From positions 1 through 49,859 of the forward strand of contig DASYAG010000121.1 in the NCBI GenBank assembly GCA_036501485.1: DNA of 49,859 nucleotides, given 5' to 3'. Source of the DNA: PALSA-607 sp036501485 (GTDB lineage Bacteria; Actinomycetota; Actinomycetes; Acidothermales; Acidothermaceae). Made by a program: the position numbers and the translations under genes. Below, piece after piece: positions 40,782-48,193 of the stretch; the stretch's first letter is position 1; every line of letters begins with the position of its first letter. The notes beneath the pieces were generated by a model. That model did no database searches and was not told the origin of the DNA. It was given only the letters and a program-made list of their open reading frames with translations.

Positions 40782-41825
40782 TCACGCCGTCGCTTGCGTA
40801 CCGCTCGATTCGAGCTCGCGACCGTCGTACTCGATGCGATTTCGGCCCTGCGCCTTCGCGCGGTACAACGCGGCGTCTGCTTCTAAGAGCACATCGCCGC
40901 TGAGGCGGTCCGAGCCGGCTGCCAAGATCGCCAGGCCCGCACTGAACGTGAGAATCCCACTCTCGGCAGTTGGATGCGCCAACCTGATCGCTTCGATTCC
41001 AGCGCGCATCCGTTCCACGGCCAGGTGGCCGGACTCCAGGGATTGCTCCGGGAGGATGACGAGGAACTCCTCGCCGCCGTAGCGGTAGAGCGTGTCGCCG
41101 TCACGGAGCAGCGTGGTCAGTTGCTCAGCAACGAGTTGCAGAATTTCATCACCGGTCTGATGCCCAAAGGTGTCGTTGTAGCCCTTGAAGTGATCGATGT
41201 CGAGCATGGCCATGCAAAAGCTGTGGCCGTAGCGAGCGGCGTGCGACTCATACATCTCGAGGTCTTCGCTGAGCGCCCGACGATTGCGTAACCCGGTCAG
41301 CGGGTCGCGCCGAGCGATCGCCGTGAGCTCGCGGTTCAGCTGCCCCATCTCCTCCGACGCGGTCTGCAGAGCGCGCGCTTGGGCTGCCAATACAGCGGCT
41401 TGGGCGAACAACTGAGCGAAAACCCGCACCTTCGCGCGCAGCTCATCGGGAGCGACCGGAGCCATCATGAAGTCGACGGCACCTTCGGCGTAGTGGTCGG
41501 CATGGTCGAACTCGTCTTTATTGTGCGCCGTGATGAAGATGATGGGCGTCAACTCGGATTGCTTTCGCTGGCGTATCAACGCTGCGGTCTCGAACCCGTC
41601 CATCACCGGCATCCGCACGTCGAGCAGTATCACCGCGAAGTCCTGCATGACCAGGCAACGCAGGCCATCGAGGCCGGAGCTCGCCTCAACGATAGGGAGC
41701 CCGAGAGGTTCCAAGATTGCCCGTAGCGCAAAGCGTTTGGTGGGGTTGTCGTCGATCATGAGGATAGGCGCCGCCCAATCCAGAGGGGCGGTCACGGGCT
41801 CGGCGTCGCGGGCGCCGGCAGCCAT
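40782..41825 (-). CDS. Response regulator with GGDEF diguanylate cyclase domain
   Basis: A two-domain signalling protein of about 347 residues. The receiver domain has the acidic pair in LMIDDNP, the phosphoacceptor Asp69 in VILLDVRMP and FITA; the usual Lys before Pro is replaced (FMMAPVAP). A helical linker leads to a GGDEF domain with DPLTGLRNRR, an active GGEEF at about 250-254, and an RxxD inhibitory site (R241, D244) five residues before it. It should make cyclic di-GMP when phosphorylated. The start is uncertain: ATG 41825 overlaps the kinase by 34 nt, while GTG 41795 would overlap by 4 nt (GTGA). The overlap argues that the kinase above is its partner. Confidence 0.92.
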   Translation of the reverse strand: MAAGARDAEPVTAPLDWAAPILMIDDNPTKRFALRAILEPLGLPIVEASSGLDGLRCLVMQDFAVILLDVRMPVMDGFETAALIRQRKQSELTPIIFITAHNKDEFDHADHYAEGAVDFMMAPVAPDELRAKVRVFAQLFAQAAVLAAQARALQTASEEMGQLNRELTAIARRDPLTGLRNRRALSEDLEMYESHAARYGHSFCMAMLDIDHFKGYNDTFGHQTGDEILQLVAEQLTTLLRDGDTLYRYGGEEFLVILPEQSLESGHLAVERMRAGIEAIRLAHPTAESGILTFSAGLAILAAGSDRLSGDVLLEADAALYRAKAQGRNRIEYDGRELESSGTQATA

Positions 41826-44800
41826 GGTCCGATGGCGGCCAATAAGTCGACCGTGTCGACTGGTTTCGCAACGTAGTCGTTCGCGCCGGCGTCGACGCAA
41901 CGCTCGCGCTCGCCGTCCATGGCCTTGCCAGTAAGCGCGATGATGGGCACTCCTGCGAAGTCATCAAGGAGCCGGATCGCGCGCATAGTGGCGTAGCCGT
42001 CCATTCCCGGCATCATGATGTCCATCAGGACGAGGTCAATCTGTGGTGCCCGCGCCAGGAATGCGAGGGCTTGCTCGCCGCTCTCGGCAGACACGACCTC
42101 GGCGTTGCCGCGCTCGAGTAACGCAGTGAGTGCGAAGACGTTGCGGAAGTCGTCGTCGACGACGAGGATTTTCCGTCCTTCGAACGGCCGCGTGTCGAGG
42201 CCGTCGTGTTGAGCGTGCTCGTGCATGGCCTTGGCTTTCAACGCGGACTCGTTCGCGAAAGCCGCGGTAGCCGCTGGCGACCGATTCAGCGGCAGGTAGA
42301 CAGTGAACGTGCTGCCGCGGCCCAACGTGCTCGTTACGCTGAGTTCGCCGCCGAGCAGGGTGACGAGCTCGCGGCTGATCGAGAGTCCGAGTCCGGTGCC
42401 GCCGTATTGGCGAGCGGTCGAGCCATCTCCCTGCGCAAACGCCTCGAAGATGCGTTGCTGCTCTTGCGTCCCGATTCCGATTCCGGTGTCACGCACGGCA
42501 ATCGAGAGCACATCCGTCGCCTCTCGCAGCGACTCAATGTCACGACTCCACCCGTCATGCGCCATCGCTATGCGCATCCGAACGTCACCTCGTTCGGTGA
42601 ACTTGAACGCGTTGGCCAACAAATTCTTCATGATCTGGCGGAATCGTTGCGGGTCGGTGACGATGTCGTGTGGGACATCGGGAGCCACATCGATCGAGAA
42701 ACCAAGCGATCTCGCCTGAGCGACATGCTCGAACTCGCGGAACAGCGCATTGCGAAGGTCATCGACAACAGCGGATGTCAGGTCGGCGACGACCGTGCCC
42801 GACTCGGCCTTCGCGAGGTCGAGGATGTTGTTGAGCAACTCAAGAAGGTCGCGCCCCGATGCAAGGATCACGCTCGCATATTCGACCTGCCTGACGGTCA
42901 TCGTCTGGTCAGGGTTGTCCTCAAGTTGCTCGGCCAAAATGAGCAGGCTGTTGAGGGGGGTACGCAACTCGTGCGACATGTTGGCGATGAACTCGGACTT
43001 GTATTTCGACGAGATAGCCAGCTGGCCGGCCTTCTCCTCCAGTAACTGCTTCGCTTGCTCGACCTCGTGGTTGCGACTCTCGGCTTCGATGTTTTGCTCT
43101 GCCAGCAGCTTCGCCTGGCGCCCAAGATCTTCGTTCGACTCACGCAGCTCTTCTTGCTGAGAGCGAAGTTCCTCGGCCTGCGAGCGCGATTGAACCAGCA
43201 GGTTCTCTGTCACGGTGTTCGCTTCGATCGTGTTGAGGACGAGGCCAATGCTCTCCGTAATGGAGTCGAGGAATGTCTGGTGGATCGGACTGAAAGCAGA
43301 GAATGACGCCAACTCGACAACGGCGTGGACGGAGCCTTCGAACAGCACCGGGAGCACGATGATATTCAGCGGAGTCGCTTCACCAAGACCCGAACTGATC
43401 TTCACGTAGTCATCGGGCACCTGCGTGAGCAGGATGCGCTTCTTTTCCTTCGCGCACTGCCCAATCAGGCCCTGACCAAGACGGAATGACGTCGATACGT
43501 TCTTGCGCTCTTCGAAACCGTACCCGGCGAGTAGCTCCAAGACCGGCTCGCTCTCATCGGCGCCGCTCGTCATGGAGTAGAAGACCGCATGCTGAGCCGA
43601 CACGAGTTGGGCAAGCTCCGACAGGATCATGCCGGCCGTTGCGGCCAAATCACGTTGGCCCTGCAAGATGCGGGTGAAGTGCTCTCGGTTGGTCTTCAGC
43701 CAGTCCTGCTCGACGTTTTGTTGAGTCGTCTCGCGCAGGTTGCGGATCATTTCATTGAGCTTGTCCTTGAGCCCGGCGACCTCGCCGCTCGCTTCAACGC
43801 GCACCTGCCGGGTGAGGTCTCCCTCGGTCACGGCGGTCGCAACCTCTGCGATGGCGCGAACCTGGTTGGTGAGGTTGGCGGCGAGTTGGTTCACGTTGTC
43901 GGTGAGGTCCTTCCAGACGCCGCCGACTTCCTTCGACTGTGCCTGGCCACCGAGCTTTCCCTCGACGCCCACCTCGCGGGCCACGCGGGTGACTTCCCCG
44001 GAAAACGCGTTGAGCTGATCGACCATCGCGTTGATGGTGTTCTTCAGAACGAGGAACTCGCCTCGGGCCTCGACGGAGATCTTCTTGCTCAGGTCGCCGT
44101 TGGCGACCGCGGTCGTGACCTCGGCGATGTTACGCATCTGGCCGGTCAGGTTGCCGGCCATCAAGTTGACGTTGTCGGTGAGGTCTTTCCAGACGCCGCC
44201 GACTTCGATCGTCACGGCGGCGGCCTGGCCGAGCTTGCCCTCGGTGCCGACCTCGCGGGTGACTCGCGTCACCTCGGAGATGAACCCGTTGAGCTGAATC
44301 ACCATCGCGTTGATGGTGTTCTTCAGCTCCAACATCTCACCGCGCACGTCGGCGGAGACCTTCTTGCTCAAGTCGCCATCAGCGACCGCGCCGATCACGC
44401 GCTGCATCTCGATCGTGGGCAGCACAAGGTCGTCGATCAGGCTATTGACGGAGTCGACCGCGCCCGACCAGCGGCCGCCGAGCGCCGCCCGCTGGGAGAA
44501 CCGGCCATCCTTGCCGACGACCTGGCTGACCCTGGCCAACTCGGTCTCGAGTGCCTGGTTGTAAGAGATGACCTCGTTTATGCCGTCCGCGAGTTTTCCG
44601 GCGACACCGGTCCAGTCGAGCGGCAACCGAGCGCTGAAGTCGCCACCCTTGACCTTGCCCAGCACGCTGAGCAAGGCATTGATGTCGAGGCTGGAACCGA
44701 TGTCCGGCACAGTTGGGGCAGTCGGCGCGCTGACCATGGGTGGAGCCTCCGACTGGGGAGATATGACCTGCCACGGGACCCGTGGCACGCTCGCTCCTGA

Positions 44801-44902
44801 TTCCTCCATCGACGCATATCTGTGAAAATCAAGAGAAATCCCACCAACCGAATAGCCCAGACGGGTGAGAGCCGACCCGCCAGAAGGATTAGTCGGCGTC
44901 AT
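41792..44902 (-). CDS. Soluble multi-HAMP hybrid histidine kinase
   Basis: A 1036-residue hybrid kinase without membrane segments. The N-terminal third is a chain of HAMP units (about 70-400) with near-identical repeats of the form AVADGDLSKKVSADVRGEM, KNTINAMV and EVGGVWKDLTDNVN. A GAF domain follows (about 415-570). A coiled coil leads to the HisKA box FIANMSHELRTPLNSL with His644. The ATPase domain has NLLANAFKFTERG, DTGIGIG and GGTGLGLSISREL (about 755-880). A C-terminal receiver holds the phosphoacceptor Asp961 in LVLMDIMMPGMDG. This resembles group III (NIK1-like) osmosensor-type kinases seen in fungi and some bacteria. It overlaps the REC-GGDEF gene, its likely phosphorelay output. ATG 44902 lacks an evident ribosome site. 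Confidence 0.93.
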   Translation of the reverse strand: MTPTNPSGGSALTRLGYSVGGISLDFHRYASMEESGASVPRVPWQVISPQSEAPPMVSAPTAPTVPDIGSSLDINALLSVLGKVKGGDFSARLPLDWTGVAGKLADGINEVISYNQALETELARVSQVVGKDGRFSQRAALGGRWSGAVDSVNSLIDDLVLPTIEMQRVIGAVADGDLSKKVSADVRGEMLELKNTINAMVIQLNGFISEVTRVTREVGTEGKLGQAAAVTIEVGGVWKDLTDNVNLMAGNLTGQMRNIAEVTTAVANGDLSKKISVEARGEFLVLKNTINAMVDQLNAFSGEVTRVAREVGVEGKLGGQAQSKEVGGVWKDLTDNVNQLAANLTNQVRAIAEVATAVTEGDLTRQVRVEASGEVAGLKDKLNEMIRNLRETTQQNVEQDWLKTNREHFTRILQGQRDLAATAGMILSELAQLVSAQHAVFYSMTSGADESEPVLELLAGYGFEERKNVSTSFRLGQGLIGQCAKEKKRILLTQVPDDYVKISSGLGEATPLNIIVLPVLFEGSVHAVVELASFSAFSPIHQTFLDSITESIGLVLNTIEANTVTENLLVQSRSQAEELRSQQEELRESNEDLGRQAKLLAEQNIEAESRNHEVEQAKQLLEEKAGQLAISSKYKSEFIANMSHELRTPLNSLLILAEQLEDNPDQTMTVRQVEYASVILASGRDLLELLNNILDLAKAESGTVVADLTSAVVDDLRNALFREFEHVAQARSLGFSIDVAPDVPHDIVTDPQRFRQIMKNLLANAFKFTERGDVRMRIAMAHDGWSRDIESLREATDVLSIAVRDTGIGIGTQEQQRIFEAFAQGDGSTARQYGGTGLGLSISRELVTLLGGELSVTSTLGRGSTFTVYLPLNRSPAATAAFANESALKAKAMHEHAQHDGLDTRPFEGRKILVVDDDFRNVFALTALLERGNAEVVSAESGEQALAFLARAPQIDLVLMDIMMPGMDGYATMRAIRLLDDFAGVPIIALTGKAMDGERERCVDAGANDYVAKPVDTVDLLAAIGPWLPAPATPSP
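43900..44340 (-). repeat. Internal DNA repeats encoding tandem HAMP units
   Basis: Segments such as GAGGTCTTTCCAGACGCCGC recur with few changes about 280 bp apart (near 43908 and 44190), as do those encoding KNTINAMV. They reflect tandem duplication of HAMP units inside the kinase gene and are coding. Confidence 0.8.
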
Positions 44903-45015
44903 TTGGGCGTCCGAGCCTGACCTTCTCGTGACGCGGGCGGGGCTCCCCGAGCGCCAATCGGAGCTCTACAGTCAGCTGCGCTGAAATTCCGTCCAGAACC
45001 GAGCGCCAGGGCCCC

Positions 45016-45138
45016 GTGACGCTTGTCGGCAATGCGGTTTACGTCGACGGCCGACGCAGCGCGGACCTGACCAGCTTGAACGAGACGTATGAGCTGCTGC
45101 GGTACGGGACCACCGTCTTCTCAAAAATTTGGGACTAG
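45016..45138 (+). pseudogene. Possible truncated CorA-like N-terminal fragment
   Basis: GTG 45016 opens a 40-codon frame with a segment NAVYVDGRRSADLTSLNETY that resembles the N-terminus of CorA-family metal transporters. It ends in TAG at 45136-45138, directly against the 3' end of the tRNA gene. No continuation of CorA is present. The similarity is short and the call tentative. The rest of 44903-45015 holds nothing recognisable. Confidence 0.35.
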
Positions 45139-45212
45139 TGGGGCGGCTGGGGCTCGAACCCAGGACCGACGGATTATGAGTCCGCTGCTCTGACCGGCTG
45201 AGCTACCGCCCC
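45139..45212 (-). tRNA. tRNA with CAU anticodon (tRNA-Met, or Ile2)
   Basis: A 74-nt cloverleaf on the minus strand: acceptor stem GGGGCGG/CCGCCCC with discriminator A, D-stem GCTC/GAGC, anticodon stem GCGGA/TCCGT with loop CTCATAA, T-stem CTGGG/CCCAG with TTCGAGC. CCA is not encoded. CAU reads Met, or Ile if C34 is modified to lysidine. The presence of a D-loop and a paired position 1 argue against an initiator, whose first pair is normally mismatched. I lean to elongator Met. Confidence 0.93.
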
Positions 45213-45229
45213 TGCATCGCGAAGCCACG

Positions 45230-45258
45230 AGCCTATCGACCGTCGCGATGGCAGTTAA
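45230..45258 (-). promoter_or_regulatory. Promoter of the tRNA gene
   Basis: On the minus strand TTAACT (45258-45253), 17-nt spacer, TAGGCT (45235-45230), ending 17 nt before the mature tRNA 5' end. Confidence 0.6.
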
Positions 45259-45370
45259 CACACCGGCAATAAACACGTCGAATTGACGAAACACGGCCCC
45301 CTTATGTTCTGCCCGATTCGGTGCGCGGCCACACGGCCGTTTCGCCCAAACCGTGGACAAGGAGGGCCCG

Positions 45371-46813
45371 TTGTTAATCGAGCTCGCGACGGCAGTGCAC
45401 CAAGCAGCGAACACGTGCACCGCTACCGCCTTACCGGCCGCGTGCCAGCCGTCGTGGTTGGACACCGGCAGCAACTCGTGGCAGCTCACTGCGGCCACCT
45501 TCGTTGGTCTGATGAGCGTCCCCGGCCTGGCGGTTCTGTACGGCGGCCTCGTACCTAAGAAGTGGGTCGTGAACACCATGTTCATGGCGTTCACCGGCTT
45601 CTCCGCAGTCCTCATCGTCTGGGTGCTGTGGGCCTACAAGATGGGCTTCGGCTCACCTGTCGGCGGCGGCACCGCGAACACCTGGAACTACACCTACGGC
45701 GGCAACTTCTTCAAGAACTTCTTCTACAACTTCGTCGGGCATCCGGAAACGTCGCTACGCGGCACCTCGGAGACCAGCCAAGCCACGTTGACCGCGAACG
45801 GCGGCACATCGTTGCCGTTGAGCCAAGCCACGGCAGCGTTGTTCTACTTCCAGTTCGTGTTCGCCGCGATCACGCCGCTGCTGTTCCTCGGTAGCGTCAT
45901 CGGCCGCATCAAGATCAAGGTCTGGATCATCTTTGTTCCGCTCTGGACGACGTTTGTCTATGCGGTCAACGCAATGCTGATCTGGGGCGGCGGTTACTGG
46001 GCACACGAAGGCGCTGTCGACTACTCCGGTGGTTACGTCATCCACTTGGCAGCCGGCACAAGCGGCTTCGTAGCGGCGTGGGTCATCGGGCCGCGACTCG
46101 CTCGAGATCGAGCGAAGTTCATCCCGCACAGCCTGCCGCTCGTCTCGATAGGCGCCGGAATCATCTGGCTCGGCTGGAACGGCTTCAACGGTGGTGACCC
46201 ATACTTCGCCAGCGCCGACGCCGCAACTGCTGTGCTCAACACGAACATCGCCACGGTGTCTGCTCTGTTGACCTGGGTGTTGTTCGACATGTTCCTGAGC
46301 AGGTCGAAGAAGCCGACCTTCCTCGGCGCCGTCAACGGCATGATCGTGGGCTTGGTGGCTATCACCCCGGGCGCCGGTTTCGTCAACGGCCTGGGTGCCA
46401 TGCTCGAAGGCATCATCGCGTCGGCCATCGTCTGGGTCGCGTGGACCTACCTGCAGCCGGTTCTCATCAAGCGGGTCGACGACGCCATGGGTGTGTTCTA
46501 CACGCACGGCATCGCCGGACTCTGTGGAGGCATTCTGGTCGGATTCTTCGCCGACCCGAGCGTCGTGGTCTATCCGTTCACCACGAGCGGCAGTCAGTTC
46601 GCTGCGAGCGGGTTGATCTTCGGGCATCCGCACTCATGGAAGCTGATCGAGGAGCAGTTGCTCGCCGCACTCACCATCATCGTGTGGGACGCGGTCGTGA
46701 CGTTCCTCATCTTGAAGATCATCAGCATCTTTACTCCGTTGCGAATGTCGGACGAGGATCTCGAGATCGGCGACTTGGCCATCCACGGCGAAGAGGCCTA
46801 TCCAGAGGATTAG
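45371..46813 (+). CDS. amtB: Ammonium transporter
   Basis: Amt/MEP/Rh-family ammonium channel of 480 residues with about eleven membrane helices. Motifs: PGLAVLYGGLVPKKW near the first helices, the signature-like DYSGGYVIHLAAGTSGFVAAW with the conserved Asp-Tyr-Ser-Gly-Gly and pore His, LGWNGFNGGDPYFASADAAT, and GVFYTHGIAGLCGGILVGFF with the second pore His. I chose TTG 45371 because AAGGAGG (45359-45365) is spaced 5 nt from it; GTG 45353 has no such site. An N-terminal segment with Cys-containing loops precedes the first helix. It is followed by a small membrane protein and a PII gene, as in nitrogen-controlled operons, separated by a strong hairpin. Confidence 0.95.
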   Translation: MLIELATAVHQAANTCTATALPAACQPSWLDTGSNSWQLTAATFVGLMSVPGLAVLYGGLVPKKWVVNTMFMAFTGFSAVLIVWVLWAYKMGFGSPVGGGTANTWNYTYGGNFFKNFFYNFVGHPETSLRGTSETSQATLTANGGTSLPLSQATAALFYFQFVFAAITPLLFLGSVIGRIKIKVWIIFVPLWTTFVYAVNAMLIWGGGYWAHEGAVDYSGGYVIHLAAGTSGFVAAWVIGPRLARDRAKFIPHSLPLVSIGAGIIWLGWNGFNGGDPYFASADAATAVLNTNIATVSALLTWVLFDMFLSRSKKPTFLGAVNGMIVGLVAITPGAGFVNGLGAMLEGIIASAIVWVAWTYLQPVLIKRVDDAMGVFYTHGIAGLCGGILVGFFADPSVVVYPFTTSGSQFAASGLIFGHPHSWKLIEEQLLAALTIIVWDAVVTFLILKIISIFTPLRMSDEDLEIGDLAIHGEEAYPED

Positions 46814-46856
46814 CGCATTGCGCGAGTCGAAAGCAGCTCACGAACGTCGCGGGTCC

Positions 46857-46897
46857 GCCGGTCTCAGTCAGGTACTTACGCCCCGACTGAGACCGGC
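46857..46897 (+). terminator. Strong hairpin between amtB and the downstream pair
   Basis: GCCGGTCTCAGTCAGG (46857-46872) pairs with CCGACTGAGACCGGC (46883-46897): 13 perfect base pairs, one bulged A, two more pairs, 10-nt loop. No T-run. It may be a partial terminator or stability element tuning glnK expression relative to amtB. Confidence 0.55.
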
Positions 46898-46964
46898 GCC
46901 GGCCCGCACCAAGGGTCATGCGTTCGCACCGGCCATATACTCAAACGAGAGCGGGAGCCTGGCG

Positions 46965-47258
46965 ATGGGATCGGCGATGGCAGTACAGCAAAATCCGAAA
47001 CGGTTCCGATTGCCCGACGGCAGCCGATCCGTGCAATCACCGTGGGTGTGGCGAGGTTTCGCCTTCATGTCGCTCGTCGCACTCGGCTTCTGCATCATGT
47101 TTGCGATCGGTGGGCAAGTGGGCTTTGCCGCCGCGTGGGCCTTTATTACCGCCGGCTGGTTCGCGATTGCCATGTGGCTGTGGCGAAAGCACGTACGTGA
47201 CGACGACCTTGCCTATGAGGAAACTCGGCAGCTGAACAAGAGCGGGAGACGTGCATGA
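46965..47258 (+). CDS. Small two-helix membrane protein between amtB and glnK
   Basis: A 97-residue protein from ATG 46965 (MGSAMAVQQNPKRFRLPDGS), with GGGAG upstream; ATG 46977 is an alternative. The N-terminal 30 residues are basic and polar. Two hydrophobic helices follow (GFAFMSLVALGFCIMFAIGG and GFAAAWAFITAGWFAIAMWL) with a very short turn, then a charged tail RKHVRDDDLAYEETRQLNKS. I do not recognise the family. The stop overlaps the glnK start by 4 nt (ATGA), so the two are translationally coupled. A role in the ammonium transporter/PII complex is conceivable but unproven. Confidence 0.72.
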   Translation: MGSAMAVQQNPKRFRLPDGSRSVQSPWVWRGFAFMSLVALGFCIMFAIGGQVGFAAAWAFITAGWFAIAMWLWRKHVRDDDLAYEETRQLNKSGRRA

Positions 47259-47593
47259 GACTCATCACGGCGGTGGTCAAGCCGTTCAAGCTCGACGATG
47301 TCAAGGCGGCTTTGCTTGAGGCCGGGGCGACCGGCCTGACGACGAGCGAGGTTAGAGGCTTCGGTCGGCAGCGCGGTCACACCGAGGTCTACCGCGGTGC
47401 TGAGTACGTGGTCGACCTGATCCCCAAGGTGCGGATCGACGTCCTTGTCGACGACGACGACGCCGACAAGATTATCGATGCGATCGTGGCGAGCGCCCGC
47501 ACCGGCAAGATCGGTGACGGCAAGGTCTGGTCAGTCGCAGTGGGCGACGTCGTCCGCGTGCGCACTGAGGAGCACGGCGCCGGCGCAATCTAA
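47255..47593 (+). CDS. glnK: PII nitrogen regulatory protein
   Basis: PII signal protein of 112 residues, the family length. MRLITAVVKPFKLDDVKAAL begins the fold. The T-loop RGHTEVYRGAEYVVDLIPKV contains Tyr51, the residue nucleotidylylated in actinobacteria and proteobacteria. GKIGDGKVWSVAVGDVVRVRT carries the ATP/2-oxoglutarate binding B- and C-loops. It should sense 2-oxoglutarate and ATP/ADP and plug the AmtB channel when nitrogen is ample. ATG 47255 lies within the stop of the preceding small membrane gene. A bidirectional terminator-like hairpin follows at 47603. Confidence 0.96.
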   Translation: MRLITAVVKPFKLDDVKAALLEAGATGLTTSEVRGFGRQRGHTEVYRGAEYVVDLIPKVRIDVLVDDDDADKIIDAIVASARTGKIGDGKVWSVAVGDVVRVRTEEHGAGAI

Positions 47594-47602
47594 GAACCCT
47601 GG

Positions 47603-47643
47603 CTCAGCCCAGCGCCTCTGCGTCACGAGGCCGCTGGGCTGAG
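47603..47643. terminator. Bidirectional terminator-like hairpin
   Basis: CTCAGCCCAGCG-CCTC (47603-47618) pairs with GAGG-C-CGCTGGGCTGAG (47627-47643), 16 bp with one bulged C and an 8-nt loop. It lies just after glnK and contains the last codons and stop of the convergent gene at 47604. No T-run on the plus strand. Confidence 0.7.
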
Positions 47644-48140
47644 TTGCGTCGGGACCACCACCAAACTCCCGCAATCAACAACAGCAGCACAACGAACAGA
47701 ACACCTGCGCCGATAAAAGCGCGCCACGACGAATGCTGATTCTCCAGCGAACTTGGCAATGAGACGGACGTCGGGTGCTTGGGGTCAGCGACGGCCTTCA
47801 CCACGTCACCGGCTTGGTGGTTCGCGTTGGAGCCCGCGATGAGCGCGTTGTAGGTGTGCCCGGCAAGGTTGAAAGATCCGCTGCACTGAAATGACGTGAC
47901 GGTAATCCCGGTACCCGACAAGATGCCCAAGCAGCTCGTCACGGTGACGTCGACGGGGACCCCGCGACGCTGCAGACCGTCGATGCGTGAGTTCTTGTTC
48001 GCGGCTTGAATCGCGAGCACCACTACAAGCACTGCGAGCACCGCGATGGCCAAGCCGATAACGACGCGGAACAGCCGACGGGGATCTACGACGCCGCCGC
48101 CACCGCGGATATAACCACCGGGCGCCTCATCGGTCTGCAT
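47604..48140 (-). CDS. DUF3592-like membrane protein
   Basis: A 178-residue protein of unknown function. Two hydrophobic helices (about residues 24-46, VVIGLAIAVLAVLVVVLAI, and about 143-162, FIGAGVLFVVLLLLIAGVW) flank an extracytoplasmic domain of about 95 residues. That domain contains VDVTVTSCLGILSG and FQCSGSFNLAGHTYNALIAG, two cysteines that could pair, and VKAVADPKHPTSVSL, a pattern seen in DUF3592-type proteins. The first helix follows a Gly-rich start. The stop lies inside the hairpin shared with glnK. It is divergent from the MFS exporter, 54 bp apart. Confidence 0.8.
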   Translation of the reverse strand: MQTDEAPGGYIRGGGGVVDPRRLFRVVIGLAIAVLAVLVVVLAIQAANKNSRIDGLQRRGVPVDVTVTSCLGILSGTGITVTSFQCSGSFNLAGHTYNALIAGSNANHQAGDVVKAVADPKHPTSVSLPSSLENQHSSWRAFIGAGVLFVVLLLLIAGVWWWSRRNSAQRPRDAEALG

Positions 48141-48193
48141 CGCCGAATCCTACCGACGACGAGGAAGCGACGAGCCGCTAACGTTCACGTGCC

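Noticed and set aside
43900..44340. Regular repeats considered as a CRISPR array
   Set aside because: The repeats are in frame, coding, diverged and correspond to HAMP units; there are no spacers or cas genes.
43589..44800. 403-codon plus-strand frame opposite the histidine kinase
   Set aside because: Mirrors the HAMP repeats on the other strand, which explains its repetitive look; no independent domain or ribosome site.
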